Shown one piece after another: positions 55,648 to 64,000 of a stretch of DNA of 64,000 nucleotides. This stretch comes from Stentor roeselii. Taxonomy: Eukaryota > Ciliophora > Heterotrichea > Heterotrichida > Stentoridae. A program made the translations under genes and the position numbers. Numbering within the stretch: position 1 is the stretch's first letter; every line of letters starts with the position of its first letter. Below the pieces are notes generated by a model. It worked only from the letters and a program-made list of their open reading frames with translations. It searched no databases and was not told the origin of the DNA. Location: positions 62,001-126,000 of the forward strand of contig RSEH01000082.1 of NCBI GenBank assembly GCA_006503475.1. The letters are read 5' to 3'.

Positions 55648-57147
55648 ATGCAAGACGAGCAAAATGCAGGTTTTAGCGAGATCCACAACCAAATATCTCG
55701 AAAACGTTCTCGAAGTCGTTCTCCAGAGCGTCGTCCTCACACAAGGAACTACGTCAAGCTGCAAGACGGAAAAGGTTCAGCAGTCATTCCAAGTCTCGCA
55801 GGAGGCCTGCTAAGCTTCAAGCAATTCATGGAACTTCAGCACAACGCGATTCCTCTTCAAGAGGCTCAAGGCTTTTACAACGACTACAAAGCGAAATTCG
55901 AGCAGAAACATCTAGAAATCTTCTTCGCTGAGCATAAACATGAACCTTGGTTCGTCGAGAAGTACGACCCAATCATTTCTCAGAAGTGGCAGGAAGAAAG
56001 GAACTTGAATGCTAAGATGATGCAGCGAATTTTCATTGAAAATGTGAAAAATTCAAAGTTTTCTGGACTCAAACTTCAAGATTCTGGAGTTTCTTGTGAA
56101 AATCTTGCAGGACCGCCTTATTTTGGATTTGACCCTAATTCTTTGACGTTGTTTTTAAAGACTATTCCGACAAATGTGTCTAGATGGGAGATTCTTGATG
56201 TGCTGAAGAATTGTCCTGGGTTTCTTAGTCTTTCTTTGTCGGAACCTTTGAAAAGTCAGAATTTTGCAAGATTTGCTTGGGTTTTGTTTGACTCTGAAGA
56301 ACTTTGTGTTGAAGGGTTGGCTTCGCTTTCGAATAAACAGGTGACGAGTGACTTTAGACTTTCTCCTATTCTTTCGAAAACTTCTAGTAGTAAGAATTTG
56401 AAGATTCAACCACCTGGTAGTGAAGCCCAGATTGATGTGGACTGGGAATTGTCATCGAAGCTTATTACTAGTTTAGATAGGGAGAAAGGCATTTATGAAA
56501 ATCCACTCATTATTTTGCAGGAACAGTTTAATTTTATGACGCTTGCTGAAAAGGAAAATCAACTTGATTGTCAGCTGCTTTATTTGAGGAAGATTCATTC
56601 TTATTGCTTTTATTGTTGTGAAGAATATGATGATGAAAGGATGCTTGCCGCTAAATGTGGAATTGCTCATATTAGGAGTAGGTATGAGTCTTCTGTGAAA
56701 CCTGCTGCTGATGCCCGAATCCTATCAAGAATCGAAACAACCGGTATCTCAAAGCGTTACGACAAAGAAAGCGACGAGATCCTAAGCAAGAAACTAAAAG
56801 AATTCGAGGAAAAATTCACAGTTCAAGAAGAAGAAAACAAGTTCCGATGTGATTTATGCAAAAAGTTATTCCGTGGAAGTGAGTTCATAAAAAAGCACTT
56901 AAGTGTGAAGCACAACGAGGAGGTCTCCGCAGTGATAAAAGAAAGAATGGAGAGCATAATGCTAGAGCGATACCTAAACGACCCAAACAAGTTGACGAAT
57001 CCTGTGATTCTCGCCAACGAAGGCGTAAAATTTTCAGGAGACCGGCGCAAGTGGGAGCCTCGCAGGCCAAATGAAAACTACGAAGACTTAGACGACCCAG
57101 CCCGTCGAACATTAAAGCGAAAGATAGTCGATTACAGCGATATTTAA
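55648..57147 (+). CDS. SRRT: SERRATE/ARS2 homologue, 499 aa
   Basis: Arg/Ser-rich N-terminus (KRSRSRSPERR), then the ARS2 helical block FKQFMELQHNAIPLQEAQGF with WFVEKYDP (about 57-110), an RRM-like middle (LTLFLKTIPTNVSRWEILDVL), the family signature SYCFYCCEEYDDERMLAAKCG (about 313-333) and a C2H2 finger CDLCKKLFRGSEFIKKHLSVKH (about 400-421). ARS2 links the nuclear cap-binding complex to 3' processing, RNA decay and small-RNA biogenesis. It is shorter than the ~870-aa animal protein, mainly in low-complexity parts. Its stop lies 18 bp from the convergent stop at 57166. Confidence 0.93.
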   Translation: MQDEQNAGFSEIHNQISRKRSRSRSPERRPHTRNYVKLQDGKGSAVIPSLAGGLLSFKQFMELQHNAIPLQEAQGFYNDYKAKFEQKHLEIFFAEHKHEPWFVEKYDPIISQKWQEERNLNAKMMQRIFIENVKNSKFSGLKLQDSGVSCENLAGPPYFGFDPNSLTLFLKTIPTNVSRWEILDVLKNCPGFLSLSLSEPLKSQNFARFAWVLFDSEELCVEGLASLSNKQVTSDFRLSPILSKTSSSKNLKIQPPGSEAQIDVDWELSSKLITSLDREKGIYENPLIILQEQFNFMTLAEKENQLDCQLLYLRKIHSYCFYCCEEYDDERMLAAKCGIAHIRSRYESSVKPAADARILSRIETTGISKRYDKESDEILSKKLKEFEEKFTVQEEENKFRCDLCKKLFRGSEFIKKHLSVKHNEEVSAVIKERMESIMLERYLNDPNKLTNPVILANEGVKFSGDRRKWEPRRPNENYEDLDDPARRTLKRKIVDYSDI

Positions 57148-57165
57148 TAGTTATTTCTCCACTTA

Positions 57166-57969
57166 TTAGTTTGTGATTTTTTGAAGTAACTCCTTCGCTT
57201 TTATCTTCCTTTTTTCTTCACGATAAGCTGATAGAAATTTATTCCGGCCTTCAATTATTTCTTCTAATAAGAAAGACTTCATCATGCCTGACCTTTTCTT
57301 GCTGCTTAAAGGACTTGTCTTGTCAAGCTGCGCTTTTGTTGACTGGATCCTTGGAAGTGACCTGAGTTCTTCAGGGTCTTCTACACGAACTTGAAGAAAA
57401 TCTTTCATCCACAAGAGGTACTTCGCTTTGCGACCTATACAATGGGCCTTGCTGTTTAGATTCAACATGGTGAGACTTTCAGAGTACTTCAAAGCACTGC
57501 TTAAATGACTTACACAAGAAACGTATTCTGAGACACTTTTTCCACTTGTGCTTTGGTCGACTATGTCGAAGATGGACTCGTAAAAATCACTGAAAAATAA
57601 ACAAGTGTCTCCTTTGAAGTCAAGTTCAATGTCTTTTTGGATGTAGTCTTCGAAGATAAAGTCACTTAAGTGCATCTTGAAGAGTTGTTTGTATACAAAA
57701 CGTAAGAAATGCGAAAATACTGCCTTTGAAAGACCTGCAATGGAAAAAGGGTTTAAACTGTGCCAGAGTTTTTGAATCTCGGTGAAAAGACGAGGGGAAC
57801 GTTTTAAGGACTTTCTTTGGTTTAGGTCTTGAAGTGAGTAAAAGTCTTGATTTATTTGAAGAAGGTTGAAATCTGATAGAGAGCCTCGATGTTTCCATTT
57901 GTTTTGACGTCTTCGCAGAGGTGAGTAACAACGGGATAAGATTTGTACTTCACTTGATAGTTTTTCCAT
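57166..57969 (-). CDS. uncharacterised helical protein, 267 aa
   Basis: Unrecognised. After a basic N-terminus the stretch from about residue 60 to 160 (IQKLWHSLNPFSIAGLSKAV ... FYESIFDIVDQST) resembles a helical, EF-hand-like unit that I associate with several protist proteins of unknown role: an LW-x-x-L-P-F-x-x-x-G start, a Phe-rich helix, then an acidic D-F-K-G-D loop with DF-x-E-S-x-F-D-I-V-D. The loop is not a standard calcium site. The C-terminus is Lys/Glu-rich helix. No membrane segment. Confidence 0.7.
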   Translation of the reverse strand: MEKLSSEVQILSRCYSPLRRRQNKWKHRGSLSDFNLLQINQDFYSLQDLNQRKSLKRSPRLFTEIQKLWHSLNPFSIAGLSKAVFSHFLRFVYKQLFKMHLSDFIFEDYIQKDIELDFKGDTCLFFSDFYESIFDIVDQSTSGKSVSEYVSCVSHLSSALKYSESLTMLNLNSKAHCIGRKAKYLLWMKDFLQVRVEDPEELRSLPRIQSTKAQLDKTSPLSSKKRSGMMKSFLLEEIIEGRNKFLSAYREEKRKIKAKELLQKITN

Positions 57970-58077
57970 AATTAAAGTTTACAGTGAAATAAATCTTATT
58001 CAACATTCTTCAATTATTCCGTTAAAAGTGAGTAAATCCTGGATAATACTCAAAAAACTAAGCAAAACTTATTACAA

Positions 58078-60696
58078 CTACTCTCTTTCCTTGTACATCA
58101 GTTTCTTATAAGTCTCTGAAGTCGGAAACACGAAATTTTCCCGAAGGCCATTAGGACAAAGTTTAAGAAGAGCAGGCATGTACCCTTCAATAACCTCTGC
58201 AAGGGTGGCCTTTGAATAGATTCCAGAAAGTCTTCGAATTTGATCTTTTTCACTAATAACTACTTTCCTTGCAGGTCCAGCGGCTTCACAACACCTTGCA
58301 AAAGCTTCAATAAATTCAACAAAAGTCATTTCCACATGTCTTTTCTTATAAACCTCATCAACCTGAACCATCATCGCCTGGACAAAAGCCAAGTCAACAT
58401 CTCTAACAACTAAAGTCCCTTCCCCGACATGAGCATCTCTACAAAACTCTCTAAATTCTTCAATACTCATAAAATTCTTAGCTCCAGGAAGAGTTTTACG
58501 TCCAGAGTACTTTTTAAACACAGCTTCCAAGATATCTTTATGAACCTTATAAACCAAATCGACTTCTTCACAAAAATAAACATTTTTTCTCCAGTTTTCA
58601 CTTCTTTCATATTCTGAAGAATTTGGTAAAAAAGTCTCAGAAAAAAACTTTCGTGCTGCATCAACTGCGTTGCTACAGATTCGATTTCTTACAAAGCGAT
58701 CAACTGAGATTCTTACAAGAATTTCTAAAAATTCGTAACGAACTAAACTGTTTCCTGGGTTGTATAACTGGTTTTTTTCTTTAGGGACTATGCAAGCGCT
58801 CCAGTTCACTCCAAGGTCGCTGATTTTGTAGAGGTTGTCGAAAGTGTTCCAGGTTTGAAGGGCTTCTGTTAAGATGTTTATGCCGATTGAGGGCAAATCG
58901 CTCTCGCTTTGTGATGAAAGATGCTTGTAACAACGGAATATCCAGGGGTAGATACTTTGGAGGTACTCGAATAACTGGGTTTGGTGAAGAGGGACTTTTA
59001 CTAGGTTTGTTAATTTTGATAATTTCCAGTCGAACTCGAAACAGTCTTCGAAGTCGAAGGTGGAGGGAACGTCGTAGGAACTGAAAATGGATGTTGGAAA
59101 GTGCCATGGAATACGGATTAGATCGACTTTTGGACTTGAGTATTTTAAGGGAGGGTCCCGGAGGATTGATTGGAATTCGTCGATTTTTTTTACTGTGCTT
59201 ATTGGGTTGGATATGGTGTGAAGGTAAACCACTTTCAAAGGAATAGTAAGCGATTCACTATACTTGGCATCAAGTTCCAACATACTCCCCAAAGCCTCAA
59301 GCTGATAATTATTTGCCTTGACAGGAGTCCCTAAAGAGCTAAAAAAAAACCTAATCTTTCCAGGCGGAACAACCCTTAAAGTCTCAAAAAAATCCTCTTT
59401 CCCAATCATCATCTCAGGTACAAAATCATCACATTCAAGATGAATAAAAACCGGTCCATTCACATTTTCCTTAAACTGAAAAGTAACCTGAAGCCATTTT
59501 TCACATACCCAGCAATTACTTTTAATCCCAGCAGAGCTAGCCCGATCATCAGGTGAATTTTTACTAAGATGCTGAGATTTAATCCTATTCACATCAGCGC
59601 CAGGGACAATAAACCCTCTAGAGTCAACAACACATTCATTTCCATTCATATGAACCAAAACGCGATGATTCTCCAAAAGTGCCTGTCCAATAATCTCACA
59701 TTCTACTAAATTCATGTAATTATTCGACAGGTCTAAATGAAGCAAGCTTGCTTGCTTCCCAAGCAACTTTCCAAGATAACTTGTCTTTTCTGGGTCTTTA
59801 CAATTTCCTAAAGCATTCCAGGATAAGTCGAGTTCTCTTAAAGAAGAATTGTCCTGAAGGCCTTCGAAGATGTTGACAGCGCCTTCAAGTTTCAAACAGT
59901 TCCAATGAAGGTCGAGTTTTCGCAGGTTTTCATTGTAATGAAGCATTTCTTTCAGTGATTTACTTGATAGGGAGTGGATGTTGTTCTTGGCAAGAGAGAG
60001 ATATGTCAGGCTTTTGTTTGTTGAGACTATTGAGGCCAGGGATATTATGTCGTTTGTGGAAAGACGCGTGTTTTCGAGGTTTAAATGCTTTAAGCATTGC
60101 TTTGGACTGCTTAAAAGGCCGAATAGACATTTTAAGGACTTCTCGCCCAGGATGTTGTCGCATAGGGATAGGTAACGGATTGGCTGGATGTCTAGGGTTG
60201 ACATTATTGCGTAGGAACCTTTGTCTGATAAACGGTTTGAACGAAGGTTTAGAAGTTCTAGGTTCTTGAAGTGCTTTAAACCTTTTGCGAATGAACTGGC
60301 GTAGTTATCACCCATGCTATACATATGAATATCAATACCCTTCTGACTATCTTTCGACTTAATCATTCCAAAAGGTTTCGGATTAAGATTATTTTTCGAT
60401 ATTTCTTTCAAATACGCGATTTTCGAAGATTTTTCAAGATTCAGTCTTCTCTCAGAACTTGAAACTTTTTTAAAGTTATCAAAAAACTCAAGTCTCGACT
60501 CGATTGGGTCAAGCCGAGCATGTTGAGGACTGAGGAACTTTTCTTTAGTCTTCGAGAGAAAGTCTCTAAGAACTTCCGAGTTATCAGATTCAAGTCTCTT
60601 AAGATCAGGACTCGGAGTAAATTTGAATTTATTAGTAACAGCTTGTCGTGTATTTCGGTTGTTATTGATATTCAGAAATCTATCAAAGCACTGCAT
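58078..60696 (-). CDS. leucine-rich-repeat protein with EF-hand-like C-terminus, 872 aa
   Basis: RI-type leucine-rich repeats cover about residues 130-350 (LLNLRSNRLSDKGSYAIM, LTYLSLAKNNIHSLSSKSLK, LRELDLSWNALGNCK, LLHLDLSNNYMNLVE). A middle all-beta region (about 390-520) and a helical C-terminus follow, with FMSIEEFREFCRDAHVGEGT and MTFVEFIEAFARCCEAAG, resembling a degenerate EF-hand pair without full Ca2+ ligands. Proteins of this build occur in cilia and basal bodies, but I cannot name this one. ATG 60696 begins MQCFDRFLNINN. Its 5' flank (60697-60793) is G-free on +, i.e. C-free on its own strand, as expected for the 3' flank of the PP2C gene above it. Confidence 0.88.
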   Translation of the reverse strand: MQCFDRFLNINNNRNTRQAVTNKFKFTPSPDLKRLESDNSEVLRDFLSKTKEKFLSPQHARLDPIESRLEFFDNFKKVSSSERRLNLEKSSKIAYLKEISKNNLNPKPFGMIKSKDSQKGIDIHMYSMGDNYASSFAKGLKHFKNLELLNLRSNRLSDKGSYAIMSTLDIQPIRYLSLCDNILGEKSLKCLFGLLSSPKQCLKHLNLENTRLSTNDIISLASIVSTNKSLTYLSLAKNNIHSLSSKSLKEMLHYNENLRKLDLHWNCLKLEGAVNIFEGLQDNSSLRELDLSWNALGNCKDPEKTSYLGKLLGKQASLLHLDLSNNYMNLVECEIIGQALLENHRVLVHMNGNECVVDSRGFIVPGADVNRIKSQHLSKNSPDDRASSAGIKSNCWVCEKWLQVTFQFKENVNGPVFIHLECDDFVPEMMIGKEDFFETLRVVPPGKIRFFFSSLGTPVKANNYQLEALGSMLELDAKYSESLTIPLKVVYLHTISNPISTVKKIDEFQSILRDPPLKYSSPKVDLIRIPWHFPTSIFSSYDVPSTFDFEDCFEFDWKLSKLTNLVKVPLHQTQLFEYLQSIYPWIFRCYKHLSSQSESDLPSIGINILTEALQTWNTFDNLYKISDLGVNWSACIVPKEKNQLYNPGNSLVRYEFLEILVRISVDRFVRNRICSNAVDAARKFFSETFLPNSSEYERSENWRKNVYFCEEVDLVYKVHKDILEAVFKKYSGRKTLPGAKNFMSIEEFREFCRDAHVGEGTLVVRDVDLAFVQAMMVQVDEVYKKRHVEMTFVEFIEAFARCCEAAGPARKVVISEKDQIRRLSGIYSKATLAEVIEGYMPALLKLCPNGLRENFVFPTSETYKKLMYKERE

Positions 60697-60848
60697 TTTT
60701 ATATAATCCTAAACCCAAATTCACATCTCAAAACATTCCAATCCTCAAAACCCCAAAATTTCCTAAAACTCAATCAAAACTACTTAAAATCTTGTAAAAA
60801 TCCTCGTGATCAATGCCGTTTTCTACCTTAAAAGAAATAATCTCTAAA

Positions 60849-61703
60849 TTAAAAGCATACCACGACAGCACAAATATTATCTTGAGATTTTCCAGCCACA
60901 GCCCTTTGGACCAAATCATTAGCGATTTCGATACTGCTCCTTCCTTTATTCAATCTAAGTGTAGTGTGTTCAATGACATCCCAGACGCCATCCGAAGCAA
61001 GAATCATGCAAACGTCATTCGGAGTGATGACCCTTCTGACCACATGCGGCACATTCGAAACCCCACTGGTCTTCAAGTGATGATCGCCGAGTGCCCTGCT
61101 CACAGCGAGTTGTCCAGCGACCCTTCCCCTGATCAGTACTCCTCCACCACTCACAATTCGATCGATTTCTGCATAGTCAGTCCCTCGATGGTCATAAGTG
61201 AGTTGTTCAGCGCCACCAGCAGAGACAATAACACCTTTAGAGTCTCCAACATTTGCAACATAAACCACTTTCTGATGTCCTTCTTTCCTTAAAAAAGCAA
61301 CAGTTGCAGTTGTTCCAGAAGTGACAGCACCAGTCAATCTGAGCTGGTCATCAACTTTTTGAAAGCACTTCGTGAAAGCTCTGGTGATATCGTCAGGACT
61401 TTCTTGAATGGCTTTTCTCAGCTCTTCATGCATGCGGGCCTTGCAATAGTCCACAGCTTCTGAGCCTCCATGTCCATCAAAAAGTGCGAAGTATCCTTGA
61501 TTGGGGTCTCCCATGTAAGAGTCGATAAGTTTGCTGGCGTCTTCCATGTATTGTCTGAACCTCGCGTTTTGTTCTTCTTTGCAGGCGTAGTTGTTGACTG
61601 AACTTCCACGAGGATTGTACTCGTCAGGGTTGATACTTGCGATGTAGTTTTGAGCTGAGAAGGCTGCTGAGTAAGTAGTTTCGATTTTATGAACTCCGTC
61701 CAT
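60849..61703 (-). CDS. PP2C-type Ser/Thr phosphatase (PPM family), 284 aa
   Basis: All PPM motifs are present: RFRQYMEDASKLID (with the ED metal ligands), FALFDGHGGSEAVDYC, GTTATVAFL, VANVGDSKGVIVS, VSRALGDHHLK, ASDGVWDV and a final QDNICAVVVCF with the DN metal ligands. It is a metal-dependent Ser/Thr phosphatase of minimal length without extra domains or a myristoylation site. It starts 9 nt after the stop of the COQ11-like gene on the same strand. Substrates are unknown; several kinases in the window could be counterparts but nothing links them. Confidence 0.96.
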   Translation of the reverse strand: MDGVHKIETTYSAAFSAQNYIASINPDEYNPRGSSVNNYACKEEQNARFRQYMEDASKLIDSYMGDPNQGYFALFDGHGGSEAVDYCKARMHEELRKAIQESPDDITRAFTKCFQKVDDQLRLTGAVTSGTTATVAFLRKEGHQKVVYVANVGDSKGVIVSAGGAEQLTYDHRGTDYAEIDRIVSGGGVLIRGRVAGQLAVSRALGDHHLKTSGVSNVPHVVRRVITPNDVCMILASDGVWDVIEHTTLRLNKGRSSIEIANDLVQRAVAGKSQDNICAVVVCF

Positions 61704-61712
61704 TTAAATTAT

Positions 61713-62432
61713 CTACTTTGAATGTCCTGTAATGGTCTCGATGTCGTGGACTTCAAGGGTCTTTCCCCAGAGGTCTTGGTTTTGAACGCTTTTGACTGCG
61801 GCTTCAGCGACTAGTTCGAGCGGAAGGGTCTTTGCTGGGAAACATGAAGGAGCTGATGATAAGCCGATGGATTTTAGAAGTTGGCCTTGGTAGTAAAATA
61901 AGTCGACTAGGTAACTTGCTGTGAATAGTTTCATGTTGGATGCGGAAACCATTACGCCTGGACGTAAAATCGTGTATGGGATTGAAGGAGAAGCTGATGA
62001 TAAAAAGGTTTCTACTTCTCGCTTGGTTTCTATGTAACCTGGAAGCATGAACCAACCCTTCGCTGCGCTCAGGAAGACGAATGGAACTGGGGTAGATGTT
62101 GATTGTAATGTTTTTATTACTGATAGGGCGGCGTCTCGATTTACTTGCTCGTAACTACCTTCGTAACGGTCGTTTAGCTTTAAGGGAGTGCGTGAATCGA
62201 TTAGTGTACCGACTGTATGTATCACGCCTGAGACATTTGGAAGAATATCTTTAAAAGTCTCTGGTTTAAATGCATCTCCTTGTAAATGCTCTACTGCTGA
62301 ATCCCAAGGCCCTGGATATTTCGGTTTAGTCGAACGAGACATGGAAATAATTTTGATTCCTTTTGTAGCCGCGTACCAACATATCGATGACCCGACATAT
62401 CCGTTTCCTCCGATCACCAGAATTGGCTTCAT
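61713..62432 (-). CDS. COQ11-like atypical short-chain dehydrogenase, 239 aa
   Basis: N-terminal Rossmann motif GGNGYVGSSIC (GxxGxxG), then SMSRS, GVIHTVGTL, FLSAAKGWFMLPGYIETKRE (Y-x-x-x-K after an SA-x-KG stretch) and YTILRPGVM. This combination, especially GYIxTKREVE followed by RPG, fits yeast Coq11/YLR290C and plant relatives, members of the NDUFA9-like SDR group associated with the coenzyme Q synthesis complex in mitochondria. No clear targeting peptide is visible. Length agrees. The enzymatic reaction is not established for the family. Confidence 0.8.
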   Translation of the reverse strand: MKPILVIGGNGYVGSSICWYAATKGIKIISMSRSTKPKYPGPWDSAVEHLQGDAFKPETFKDILPNVSGVIHTVGTLIDSRTPLKLNDRYEGSYEQVNRDAALSVIKTLQSTSTPVPFVFLSAAKGWFMLPGYIETKREVETFLSSASPSIPYTILRPGVMVSASNMKLFTASYLVDLFYYQGQLLKSIGLSSAPSCFPAKTLPLELVAEAAVKSVQNQDLWGKTLEVHDIETITGHSK

Positions 62433-62483
62433 TTTTATTAGATGATGTCATTTAATGACTTAGAGTTTATGGCCTGAATCACT

Positions 62484-63440
62484 CTACCAGAGTTTAGTGC
62501 TTAACTGAAAAGACTTGTGAGAGGCGAATAACTTTTGACGGCTTGGGTATGACAGGATTTTTTCGTGTGGAGAGCCTTGCTTGCATTTTGGTTTCATTAA
62601 TTGTCGCTGGATTTTTGCGTCTTTGACTAGTTCTCGAATTTTATACTGATAGGTTTTTTTTTCCTTGTTTTCAATCCCTTGCTTAATTTTCTTAGCTTTT
62701 TCTCTCAAACTATCCTTTTTATTATTTTTCCCATGCAATTCAGGAGGAACACTAAAAGCTTTAGGCATAATTTCCTTTTCCTTCTTATAATGATCACTAA
62801 ATTCCTCCACCTCATTACTTCTATGATGATTCTCCAAATCCTTCTCAATTTTATTCGGAATTCCTCTAAACTCTGCATTTTCAAGTATTTTCTTAAGTTC
62901 ATTCGCTTTTTTCGCCTGATTCCAAGAGTTAACAAGTGCATCTTTTTCCATTTCCCTCTTAATTATTTTCTTTTTTTTATCTTCCAAAAATTTCTGCACA
63001 TCTTCTGAATTACTTAATTTCGCCGACTCAAGTTCCTTGTACTTTAAATTAAGAAGACTTTCTTGTTTAAGTGAAAGTTGCAGATTCAAGTCATTTCTGA
63101 ACTGGTTCATTTGATTTATTTCTCTTCTCCTTCTTTCTTCTCGAGGAGTCTGGGGAAGGTTGGGGTATCCATGAAAGGTAGAATCGATTCCAGGCTTTAC
63201 TTTCGACTGATGTTCTTCTTTGATCTTCTCAATCTTTTGGTCGACTTGAAGTTTTAGCTCGGCTTGGTACTGTTGCTTTGAATAAGATGGCTTTTCTTGA
63301 AGGAAAAATGAGTTTATTGTTGAAGGTGACTGGCTTTTTTCTTCTACTTTTCGTTCGAGATCTGAAACGTATTTTCCTAGGTTTGAGGACTCGAGGTCTT
63401 GGTAACTTTGGATACTTTTGAAGTAGTGTCGACGGGACAT
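62484..63440 (-). CDS. coiled-coil protein, possibly ciliary, 318 aa
   Basis: Long Lys/Glu-rich helices interrupted by GYPNLPQTPREERRRREINQ (about 92-111) and by a Pro-containing segment near residue 235. The SKQQYQAELKLQVDQKIEKIKE stretch resembles repeated motifs of coiled-coil ciliary proteins with Q-Y-x-x-x-L-x-x-Q-I, but I assign no family. It ends KLW just before a TAG. The 5' flank (63441-63700) is C-poor on the + strand, as for other minus-strand genes. Function unknown; a basal body or axoneme role is a guess. Confidence 0.8.
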   Translation of the reverse strand: MSRRHYFKSIQSYQDLESSNLGKYVSDLERKVEEKSQSPSTINSFFLQEKPSYSKQQYQAELKLQVDQKIEKIKEEHQSKVKPGIDSTFHGYPNLPQTPREERRRREINQMNQFRNDLNLQLSLKQESLLNLKYKELESAKLSNSEDVQKFLEDKKKKIIKREMEKDALVNSWNQAKKANELKKILENAEFRGIPNKIEKDLENHHRSNEVEEFSDHYKKEKEIMPKAFSVPPELHGKNNKKDSLREKAKKIKQGIENKEKKTYQYKIRELVKDAKIQRQLMKPKCKQGSPHEKILSYPSRQKLFASHKSFQLSTKLW

Positions 63441-63771
63441 TTTTAGTAATTCTAATGTTGGAGATTTTCGTGGATTTTAATGGATTTAGTGAATGAAAAG
63501 ATTGGTTGTTTTTTTTGGATTTGATATTTTAATGATGTTGAAAATTTTGGGTTTTTTGATTTGGTTTTGATTGGTCGATTATTTAATGTTAAGAATTTTA
63601 GTTTGGGAAAGATAGGCTTGGGTTAATTAGTTGAATTTATTATAGTTGTTAATGGATTTAGTTTCGTTTATTTGAGACTTGTATTGATTTTTTTTATTCG
63701 TTTTAAAATTAATGCCATTTTAATGAAAATCCTGCAGACTTTCCCTGAAATATCTAAATAATTCTGATATT
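63441..63771. other. intergenic, 331 bp, no gene seen
   Basis: C-poor and T/G-rich on + up to about 63680 (5' flank of the minus gene), then mixed AT-rich sequence in front of the stop of the last gene. No frame worth calling. Confidence 0.5.
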
Positions 63772-64000
63772 TTACAACAAACTATGTGTTTCTCTTCTAA
63801 CTTTCAAAATTTCTGCAAACTTAATCAAAACACTCATGGGCTGTCTTTCAATTTCGTTATTTTTCAAGTTTCTTAAAATTTCACTTTCAGAGCCAACATG
63901 GTCATCAAGTAAGGTACTTTCATTCCTGTTATACAAATTAAGTACCTTGTCAATAATTTCCTCATCATTCAAGCTCTTATTGCTAATTCCAATAGTTTTC
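63772..64000 (-). CDS. C-terminal fragment of a gene running off the window
   Basis: The minus-strand frame is open from the window edge to the stop at 63772, giving about 75 residues of a helical, charged C-terminus (SLNDEEIIDKVLNLYNRNES ... ILKVRRETHSLL). No start codon lies inside the window and no upstream stop is seen, so the gene begins beyond 64000. Too short to identify. Confidence 0.6.
   Translation of the reverse strand, partial: KTIGISNKSLNDEEIIDKVLNLYNRNESTLLDDHVGSESEILRNLKNNEIERQPMSVLIKFAEILKVRRETHSLL

Noticed and set aside
60813-61292. 159-codon plus-strand frame with a G-free stretch before it
   Set aside because: It lies fully antisense to the well-supported PP2C gene; the G-free stretch is explained as the PP2C 3' flank.
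1-64000. A reassigned genetic code
   Set aside because: Conserved genes use TGG for Trp, contain no in-frame stops apart from introns, and TAA, TAG and TGA all end genes.
1-64000. tRNA genes, transposons or virus-like elements
   Set aside because: No A/B-box pairs with a cloverleaf, no transposase or reverse-transcriptase motifs and no terminal repeats were seen by eye; a tRNAscan-SE run would settle the tRNA question.

Overview
The window looks like macronuclear DNA of a heterotrich ciliate close to Stentor. Genes are packed almost end to end, flanks are AT-rich, conserved genes read with the standard code (Trp only as TGG; TAA, TAG and, at 1166 and 25991, TGA as stops), and the few introns I can demonstrate are exactly 15 nt, of the form GTAA...NCAG. 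Tiny introns with a standard code are the published hallmark of Stentor coeruleus; the species call is inference.

Layout. 1-13.4 kb: end of an unidentified gene, two coiled-coil genes, a POT1/telomere-end-binding protein, a small MGCC protein, a stand-alone Utp12-domain protein, an eight-copy 50-bp tandem repeat, a PG-rich (STPG) axonemal protein, a TTLL tubulin-modifying ligase and a kinesin. 13.8-27.5 kb: a 1073-aa charged protein, a spliced Sfi1-like centrin-binding protein, a spliced divergent kinesin, GSK3, importin alpha, a mARC-like MOSC protein and a J-domain protein. 27.6-35.1 kb: a plasma-membrane-type Ca2+-ATPase, a second PG-motif protein and, between two AT-rich islands, a three-exon membrane protein. 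35.1-48.2 kb: a cyclic-nucleotide block (four-CNB PKG-like kinase, two CNB proteins, a six-TM phosphodiesterase) mixed with a kinesin-8, an S1/P1 nuclease, RNF113/Cwc24 and a TPR protein. 49.3-64 kb: a monoacylglycerol-lipase-like hydrolase, an ankyrin/TKL kinase, an RRM-zinc-finger protein, a GOLD-like protein, SERRATE/ARS2, an LRR protein, a PP2C phosphatase, a COQ11-like reductase, coiled-coil genes and the C-terminal end of a last gene.

Shared themes are cilia and cortex (three kinesins, TTLL, two PG-motif proteins, Sfi1-like protein, coiled coils) and Ca2+/cyclic-nucleotide/kinase signalling (Ca2+-ATPase, PKG, PDE, CNB proteins, GSK3, TKL kinase, PP2C). This is a list of roles, not evidence that neighbours form one pathway.

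The most striking features are architectural: same-strand genes separated by 2-17 nt, a divergent pair whose start codons are 7 bp apart (TATAAAA), convergent genes with overlapping stop codons, and a consistent strand asymmetry in the flanks, where sense-strand 5' flanks are nearly G-free and 3' flanks nearly C-free. I saw no tRNA, rRNA, CRISPR array, transposon or virus-like element.
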